Origin: Gnetum montanum | Taxonomy: Eukaryota > Streptophyta > Gnetopsida > Gnetales > Gnetaceae | NCBI GenBank assembly: GCA_015680685.1 | Contig: MNCI01003758.1 | Span: 620-37,991, forward strand | Length of the DNA: 37,372 nucleotides | Direction of reading: 5' to 3' | Shown: piece by piece, positions 30,696-37,372 of the stretch | Layout: the number at the start of each line of letters is the position of its first letter | Position numbering within the stretch: position 1 is the first letter of the stretch | The notes under the pieces: model-generated | Seen by the model: only the letters and a program-made list of their open reading frames with translations | Told to the model about the DNA's origin: nothing | Database searches by the model: none | Program-made: the position numbers and the translations under genes

Positions 30696-32649
30696 AATTT
30701 TATTGCGACTATGGTTGATAGTTGATGTCGATTATTGTTCTCTCATATTATAATCAATTATTTTTACTAATAATGATATTTCTTTGAAGGATCTTCCATA
30801 CCATTCCTCAGTAATTTAGGATGAAGTTGTTTTTAAAAAGCAAGGTTACTTTTGATTCCTATACCAAGAGCATTTTTTAAATATGGGTGTTGGAACCTGA
30901 AATAATTGAAATATAAGTACACCCCAAGTTTTTTAGAAATTTATATAGAAATTTATAACTTCAACGTCACCTGATAAACTCTGAAACTTGCACAACTTGG
31001 AGAATTTAAACCAAACGGAATAGAAAGCAATGAATTTTCCGTAGCAACAATTCCACTGGAATTTCCCCTCACAATGAGCCTCGTGCAGCATACCCTCTGA
31101 TTAAACAGACAAATTAGTGTGAATTTTGTGAAAAATACGTCTTAAATATTTGATGCATTTTCTCTGTTTCCTCTTCTACTACTTGCTTCAGCATAGCAAT
31201 CCTTACGGTAATGTAAAACTCCATCTATTCTTACGGCAATATCAAGCACCAAAGATATATAATAAATTTAGGGTAGTCCAATTTAATTAAATAAGTAATA
31301 TTGTCTAACTTTTGCATCAAACACGGATATACAAATATAATTTCTTCCATTCATTTTATTAATCGTGAGAAAATATGAAACTAGTATGTTTCATAGCAGC
31401 TGTTCAGTTCTAATTATTTACCTTAATAATCAACACTCTGATCCATCACTACACGCCTATCATAGTTGCTAACTCTAGGTTCTCTACTTCCGACATTTTT
31501 AGAGGCTACAGATTATTTTGTGCTCACTACCATCTGTATCAACACTGTACGTATATGTTAATACAACCACCAAGAAAAAATTGTATATGTCAAATGTAGT
31601 GAATATGTAAAATCTAACTGATTAGTAAGCTTAATTGTGTACGTGATAACCTAACAAAAATTTTGATGGAAATTAAGACCCTATTCACCTTGTGTGTGCA
31701 TTTTGGGATAATGGAATAAGATATGGAAAGAACTATTACGATAAATCTTGTACGGTAACCAGGTAATTAAGGGGAAAGGTAACATATCACAAAAAGCAAA
31801 AACGATTTTTCAGTAAACCACTCCACTTTTATTTCAACAAACTGGGAAATGCAACACATCCAATTTCGATCGTTATTTAAGAAGAAAAACCATTAATTGA
31901 TGGTATTATTACTTCTTCTCTCCAGCATAATCTAGGTATGGTGTTAACCACTTCAGTCATCAAATAAATATCTGCACCATACAATATTTAAATCTCTGTT
32001 TATGTAGCTTACAAGTTGTATCCCTTTCCTTCCTGCCAAAAAAAAAAAGGAGGAAAAAAGTTTTGGTTAAAATTCATGCATTTTCTAACTTATCCAAAAA
32101 CAGTTAGCTATTTACGTATTGTTGCTTACCATAACTCTGACCGTTTGAGAAGGTTTGTCAGGCACTAACTTAAATGGGAATTAACAACAGGCCGTGTATG
32201 TCTCCATAGCCAGTCACGAGCATTTCCATTTACCAAAGGTGATATCTGGACAGAAACTTCAAGGTATTGTTAAAAACAGTTTGTCCCTAAAATATGGGTG
32301 TTTACTACACAAAATACATAATAACCATTCAAAAGTAAAACATATGATAAGGATAGTGTGTGAACACATGTAAACATAAAGACATTAGCCCTGCAGATGA
32401 CTCGTTCAAGGAAATAGTTTTGCTTATGTCGTTTGAAGCTGCATTATCTGGATGAGACAATAATAATGACCGACAAAAATACAGACAGCCAAACATTATA
32501 CTGGGTGGCTCCGATGGATATATTAAAACTGAACTCATAAATTCGTTTCCCCCCATACGCATGGTATTGTTTTGCAACGCAATTCACTAATGCCCTTTTT
32601 ACCATGAAGAAGGTAAATATGCACAAGACCTCTACTGTAATTTGTTCAT
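30696..32649 (+). other. About 2 kb without a recognised element
   Basis: The sequence is AT-rich but less repetitive-looking than the rest. I recognise no gene, terminal repeats or primer sites. A minus-strand segment at about 32275-32130 translates weakly like an exon followed by GTAAGC, but without a family match I leave it unnamed. Confidence 0.35.
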
Positions 32650-33253
32650 TGTTGATCCAGGGCGATGGAAACAAGAGTGTGGGCAACGGGTGGGAACGTG
32701 GGCGATGGAAACAAGAGCAATGGGCACGATGGGGGCGCTGGTGGTGCAAGCCATGTGGGAGGGGCGGCTGACGTGCCGAAAGGCAGCAGGTGACAAGGAC
32801 TGGTCAGCCCGCTAGGGACTGAGAGGGGTGCACCTAGGAGGGCACTAGGTGCTACGGGAGAATCTGCTGGACTGGAAGGAGAGCCGGGGTTTGAAGCCTA
32901 CAAGCATGAAGGAGGGATAATGCCCCTGAAGGTGGGAAGGCCACGAGAGAAAGTGGTCCAAGCGCTGCAATTGTGCCTGTTAGGCAAATTTGTTTCAGAC
33001 AACGTACACCCCAGAATGGATCTCATACGCCAATTGGCTAAGATGGCCTGGGGTCTAGAGGAGGTGACCGTACGCAGCCTTGCCAACAACAAGCTGCCCT
33101 TTGTGTTTAAAACAGAAGCTGACAAAGAACGATGTGGGGAGGGGGGGCGGGTGGCATGGTTTTATGGGGTACCAAGCTTGGCTTTGGCACTATGGTGGCC
33201 GGTGCACACCAGGATGCCAATCTCTTTGACTTGGCACCGATCTAGATCAGGAT

Positions 33254-33258
33254 CCTAG
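33254..33258. repeat. Target duplication CCTAG of the solo LTR, left copy
   Basis: CCTAG precedes TGTGGAAAATG and is repeated after AGTTTTCA at 33611-33615. Confidence 0.85.
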
Positions 33259-33610
33259 TGTGGAAAATGATGAGTAGACATTCCACAAATTTAGGAGATT
33301 GATCTCATCCGTTTATCCCTTCCTAATAAGATGAGATCAGAGTTGTCCATGCTTATCCATATCCATCCATATCCAAGCTTATCCATATCCATCCATATCC
33401 AAGCTTATCCATATTCATGTTTATCCATTCCTATGATTGTCACATTCTAGAATGTTGTTGGAAGAATCCAACTTTATATATTTGTAGCAGCACATTTTCA
33501 GAAATACATAGATTGAAGATTAGCAGATTAAGAGAGTTTATTTTTTTTTGTTCCTTACTTTCTGCTCAGCATAGGTAGAAGATCCAGGGCCCTTTAGTTT
33601 ACAGTTTTCA
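33259..33610 (+). repeat. Solo LTR inserted in LINE ORF1
   Basis: 352 bp, TGTGGAAAATGA...ACAGTTTTCA, flanked by CCTAG on both sides; the LINE frame resumes exactly after it. No internal domain remains. A TATATATT-like promoter site lies at about 33475 on the plus strand, so plus orientation is likely. A 26-bp unit (GCTTATCCATATCCATCC...) is repeated at 33351-33376 and 33377-33402, with a third partial copy. Confidence 0.85.
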
Positions 33611-33615
33611 CCTAG
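33611..33615. repeat. Target duplication CCTAG, right copy
   Basis: Identical to 33254-33258. Confidence 0.85.
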
Positions 33616-34450
33616 ATCTACCTCTTGAGTTCTGGACGACAAATTTTTTTAAGTCATTGGCTAGATTATTTGGGGAATTCATCAAATTCGATGCCTTCAT
33701 TGCGTTGATAGATCAGATGGGGTACACACGCTTCTGCGTGTGGTGCTCGCTTGGATTAGAAGATAGGGTCAACGAAGTGATTCTAGACATGGAAGATGGA
33801 GAGGAGTGAGGTAGGGTCCATTTTGAGAATATGCCACCTCCAAACCAGGCTCAGAAAGCTTTTGCAGCTTGCTCAACCTACGGAAAGAGGCACCCAACAA
33901 AGGATTGCCGATTTAAAAACAAGGAATCATGCAGTGGATGGAACATGGTTGGGAAAAAAGGAAAGGTTGTGAAACCAATAGAACAAGGTAGACAAGCATA
34001 GACGGGAACCAAGAATGGGGGCATCTTGGGGTCGGGCCCAAGGCACCCATGAGAGGCAAATGGTGTGGAGCCCGACAATGGACCCTCCAAGGCCCTTGTT
34101 GGGGGTGGCAGGCCGAGTAGCAGGCCAAGTTTTTGAGACAGGTGGAGAGACAACAAGGTCAGGCGTGCTCATGGAGGCAATTCGATCCCCATACTCAAGG
34201 AACAACCTGAAACACACAATGGCCAGGCAGTGCTTAGAATTGCCACCTTTAGAAGAGTGGATCATGCTTGATCAAGGGTTGTCTAGGCCAAAACTTGCAA
34301 ACCTATGACCCAGTCACAGCCAGATGACAATGTGGAATACTTAAAAGGAAATAAGGTGGGCAGGCCAAATGCTTCAGCAATAAGGAAGAGACTAACGCAA
34401 TTGGAGGTGGATCTCGAGGTGCAGAGGACACTGAAGGAGGTCTATTAGAG

Positions 34451-36934
34451 ATGGACGTTTGTATCTCCATGGAGATTTTGTCTTGGAATTGTAAGAGACA
34501 AGGTACCCCTTACAAATGTAATACCCTTAAAACGATTGTTCAAAGTGAGCAATGTGATATTGTTTGCCTACAGGAATGAAGCTACAGGCAGTTGAAGAGA
34601 ATTTGATACAATGGGAGGGTTGAACTTTGATGAGTGTCCCATGTAGCGGACAAGCCAAGGGATTGGCTATTTTATCCAAACCTCCTGCTAGCTGGGTGGA
34701 TAGCTGGAAATGGACCTGAACGATTTACCTTCCCCAACAACGGATCTGGCTAACCATCCTCTATGGGGCACAGTGTTGGGAGGTGAGGATCTAGGAACTA
34801 AAAAGGGTGATGCAGGTAGTGCCTAATATAGATAGATGGGTACTGGTGGGGGACTTCAATCAACACATTTATCCATGGAAGAAACCAAGCATGGATACCA
34901 TGGACCCGCCCAATAGCACAGAGTGTGCAAAGTTCTTACTGAAGCATAGCCTGGTGGATTTGGACATCGAGGGTTGTAGATTCACTTGGAGCAATAGAAG
35001 ACAAGGGCATAGTTGGATCCAATCTAGGATAGATAAAGTCTGGGTGAGTACAATGCTGCTATTGGAGCTGGACATACGGGTGACAAGATAGGAGCGACAA
35101 GCTTATGAACATATAGGTCGATTTTATGTTGGCTCGGTGGGGGGTGGAGTTCGGTACCCAAACCTTTCCATTTTGAATGGACTTGGTTGAGTAAACCTTG
35201 GCTCCAACCGATGGTGCAAAGCATATGGCAAAGCTACTCTGAAGCTCGGGACCCAAGAGAGTTTCTGACAAAGGGGCTGAAAGTATTGAAACATCATATA
35301 AAGGCCTGAACATCAGAGGAGAAATATGGTTTCAGAGCATACCAACAATGGCTGTAGGCTGGCCTGAGAAGCATGCAAGAGAGGCAAGAGGTTGGGGCCA
35401 ACTTGACAGATGAGGAGCAAGAACTACTTCAAGAATTACAAGTCTTGGACAAGAAGGAGGAAGAGTATTGAAGGCAAAAAGCTCAGGTGTCCTGGCTAAA
35501 GGACGAGGATAGGAACACGTGTTTCTTTTATGCCACTGCAAAAAGCAAGGGGATCCTGAAGCATAAGCTGCACATGGAGGTGGCTAGTAATGTAGCTAGC
35601 GAACAAGAAATTGCAGAACTCTTACAAGCATATTGGGGCAACATCTAGCACAAGCAAGAAATGACATGGATATCAGTACCGATGCAACGAATGGTGTCGG
35701 GGGCTGAAACCAAAGACTTCTTCAGCCCTTCACTCAAGCCGAGTTGGACACAATGCTACGATCAATGCAGATTAACAAGGCCCTAGGACCCAACAACTAG
35801 CTAGTAGAATTTTTCAAAGAATTTGAAGACATAGTAGGAAAGAACATGTTGGCATGTTGGACGCATTTAATAAAATGCTTGGTTGGCAGTAGGTTAGATG
35901 AGAAATCAACTGCTCCCGGATTGTGTTCCTGCCAAAAGTGCCAAATCTGTCAAAGCCAGCTCATTTCAAGCCCATTGGGGTCTGTAACATATTGCTCCAC
36001 CTATTTTCAAAATTGCTCATGGCACGATTGGCCCCTTTAATGACGAAGGTTGTGGGTGTGCACCAGGCTGGGTTCATTAGGAACTGCTTCATGCAGGTAC
36101 AAGTTCTGTTGCTTTAGGAGATTCTGCACTCATTGCATAGATCGCAGTTCCTAGGCATGTGCATTAAATTAGATATTGCCAAGGCTTATGACAGGGTAAG
36201 CTAAGCAGCCTTACAGCAAATCATGTTGTTAAAAGGCTTCAACCTTGCTTTTGTAAACCTTTGTCTCTAGATACAAAGTTCGGGCCAATATTCGATGGAT
36301 ATTGATGGTAGGCTATGGCGTTTCAATGCCACAGGTAGGGGGTTACGGCAAGGTGACCCACTTTCTCCTCTGCTTTTTCTCATGGTTGTGGACCTGTTGC
36401 AGGCTTACTATTCTGCTGAGGGGATGCAAGGGTTGACTATTGCAGGGGAGTACTGCCTGGCCATGCATTTTGTAGATGACACAATTCTATTTTCCAAAGT
36501 CATGGTGCTGCAGGCAAAAGCGTTAACGAGGGCCCTACATAGGATGGAGGGGGAACTAGGGCTGGCGGTTAATAAGGGTAAATTTGCCTTAAATCTCTCT
36601 AACACCACAAGGTAGGAAGCACAAAAATTGCACAGGTGTTGGGCATACTACCGAGTAGATAGCATGATTTGTATCTAGGAATGCTGATCTTTGATTGGCA
36701 CTGGAGTTGCAGGCAAAAGCATTAACGAGGGCCCTGCATAGGATGGATGGGGAACTAGGGCTGGCGGTTAATAAGGGTAAATCTGCCTTGAATCTCTCTA
36801 ACACCACAAGGTAGGAAGCACAAAAATTGCATAGGTGTTGGGCATACTACCGAGTAGATAGCATGATTTGTATCTAGGAATGCTGATCTTTGATTGGCAC
36901 TGGAAGGGAATGTGGGTTGGTCTATTGGAGAAGG
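34451..36934 (+). pseudogene. LINE ORF2: endonuclease and reverse transcriptase
   Basis: ORF2 nicks target DNA and reverse-transcribes the LINE RNA in place. It starts with MDVCISMEILSWNCKRQG at 34451; SWN is the first endonuclease motif. VLVGDFNQ at about 34846 and TWSNRRQGHSWIQSRIDKVW at about 34984 complete the endonuclease/exonuclease/phosphatase core. The RT region shows FLPKVPNLSKPAHFKPIGVCN (about 35925), HQAGFIRN, KLDIAKAYDRVS, GRGLRQGDPLSPLLF (about 36334) and the catalytic FVDD (36469-36480). Several stops and at least three frame changes occur between endonuclease and RT. The part after the palm domain is lost. Confidence 0.85.
36507..36904 (+). repeat. 199-bp tandem duplication at the end of the LINE
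   Basis: Unit 1 (36507-36705) and unit 2 (36706-36904) are nearly identical over TGCAGGCAAAAGC...GATTGGCACTGGA, offset 199 bp throughout. Differences are a handful of substitutions (for example ACATAGG/GCATAGG, TTTGCC/CTGCC). Since 199 is not a multiple of three, it breaks the RT frame. Confidence 0.9.
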
Positions 36935-37372
36935 TGCATTCTATTATAATCAGATCTGAAAACACACTACAAATGCTCTAGAGAAATTATTAGAACCCTA
37001 CAGATCTGAATAAATCATTAGAGGCAAAATATTGCGCTGTAGCAGGTCAAGAAACACTATAAATCACTCTCAAAACGTTCTAAACTCTAGCAAACATTTG
37101 TTGTGATAACAAAATGAAAGCATAATGAAAACAGTAAAAATAGCACAAGAACATAGAGAGTTATGTGGTTCGGGCACTTTTTACCCTACTTCCACAACAA
37201 TGCTGATCTGCCTTTTATTCTTCTCAAATCTTTAGGACACAAGCCGTCCTTGTAACTTTTCCAAACACCTAATCTGTTATTCCAACAGATCTTAGATCAA
37301 CACCAACAAGACTCATGTCTCCAAGGTAAAACCTTGATACAATGCTTTCACTTCAAAGCACACCCTAAAGGC
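36935..37372 (+). other. Unassigned sequence at the right edge
   Basis: The LINE reading stops making sense at about 36934. What follows (AGATCTGAAAACAC..., then AGAGAGTTATGTGGTTCGGGCAC) has the feel of retrotransposon LTR or leader sequence, but neither end is defined in the window and no coding motif is seen. Confidence 0.3.

Larger units (their letters stand above)
32660..34310 (+). pseudogene. LINE ORF1: DUF4283 and zinc knuckle, interrupted
   Basis: ORF1 proteins bind LINE RNA. The DUF4283 domain is read at 32935-33225: VVQALQLCLLGKFVSDNVHP, then LAKMAWGLEEVTVRSLANNK, LPFVFKTEADKERC, and GVPSLALALWWPVH. After the solo LTR it resumes with LEFWTTNFFKSLARLFGEFIKF and RFCVWCSLGLEDRVNEVILDMEDG, the usual segment before the knuckle. 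The knuckle at about 33865-33915 reads CSTYGKRHPTKDC, with the second cysteine lost. The C-terminal part to 34310 is rich in P, G and R. The N-terminal part has a duplicated GGGCGATGGAAACAAGAG at 32660 and 32700. Confidence 0.75.
32650..36934 (+). mobile_element. L1-like LINE, broken by a solo LTR
   Basis: Non-LTR retrotransposon with plant L1 order: ORF1 with a DUF4283 domain and zinc knuckle, then ORF2 with an AP-type endonuclease and reverse transcriptase. The GC content is higher than in the flanks. ORF1 is split by a solo LTR (33259-33610). ORF2 has many stops and shifts. The 3' end is replaced near 36934 by unrelated sequence, so no poly(A) tail or target duplication could be identified. 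Confidence 0.85.

Noticed and set aside
32130-32275. Possible minus-strand exon followed by GTAAGC
   Set aside because: It needs a frame change to read through and I could not name a family; splice-like sites are common by chance.
33878-34265. Minus-strand frames opposite the LINE ORF1 tail
   Set aside because: They are antisense shadows of the GC-rich ORF1 C-terminal region.

Overview
The window is nuclear DNA of a seed plant, and nearly all of it is mobile-element debris. The signs are plant-type primer binding sites (3' ends of tRNA-Asp and initiator tRNA-Met), nested LTR retrotransposons, plant RTE and L1-like LINEs, a Ty1/copia element, and decayed fragments of peroxisomal citrate synthase and an expansin-like protein. 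Species cannot be read from the sequence. I see no intact host gene; every recognised coding region carries stops, shifts or truncations.

Layout. 1-17.4 kb: two minus-strand LTR elements of one family, A (about 1758-9717) and B (9858-16548, target duplication GTATT), lie head to tail. B sits inside an older, diverged LTR of the same kind (9839-9857 plus 16554-17371). Left of A, the LTR at 1060-1757 also carries a tRNA-iMet primer site and so belongs to a further element running off the left edge. 17.4-20.3 kb: RTE LINE remnants, a 49-bp RTE tail with its own target duplication, and a degenerate tandem repeat. 20.3-21.3 kb: citrate synthase and expansin-like fragments. 21.66-26.46 kb: a complete but dead Ty1/copia element on the plus strand. 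26.5-32.6 kb: AT-rich unassigned sequence, tRNA-like SINE remnants and a second RTE remnant. 32.65-36.93 kb: an L1-like LINE whose ORF1 is split by a solo LTR (target duplication CCTAG) and whose ORF2 ends in a 199-bp tandem duplication. 36.93-37.37 kb: unassigned.

The most interesting system is the A/B family. From 5' to 3' on the minus strand it has LTR, tRNA-Asp primer site, a gag gene, about 2 kb without a recognisable pol gene, and then a large second gene, here called ORFx, before the polypurine tract and 3' LTR. In A, ORFx keeps one frame over 929 codons, broken only by point stops. Its product had a basic N-terminus, a globular middle and a long coiled coil. Upstream of ORFx is a block that copies the arrangement of the LTR U3 promoter (GATATC-type repeats, then a TATA box at similar spacing), plus a copy of the polypurine tract. 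I infer a gag-only element, moved in trans, that expresses an accessory protein from its own internal promoter.
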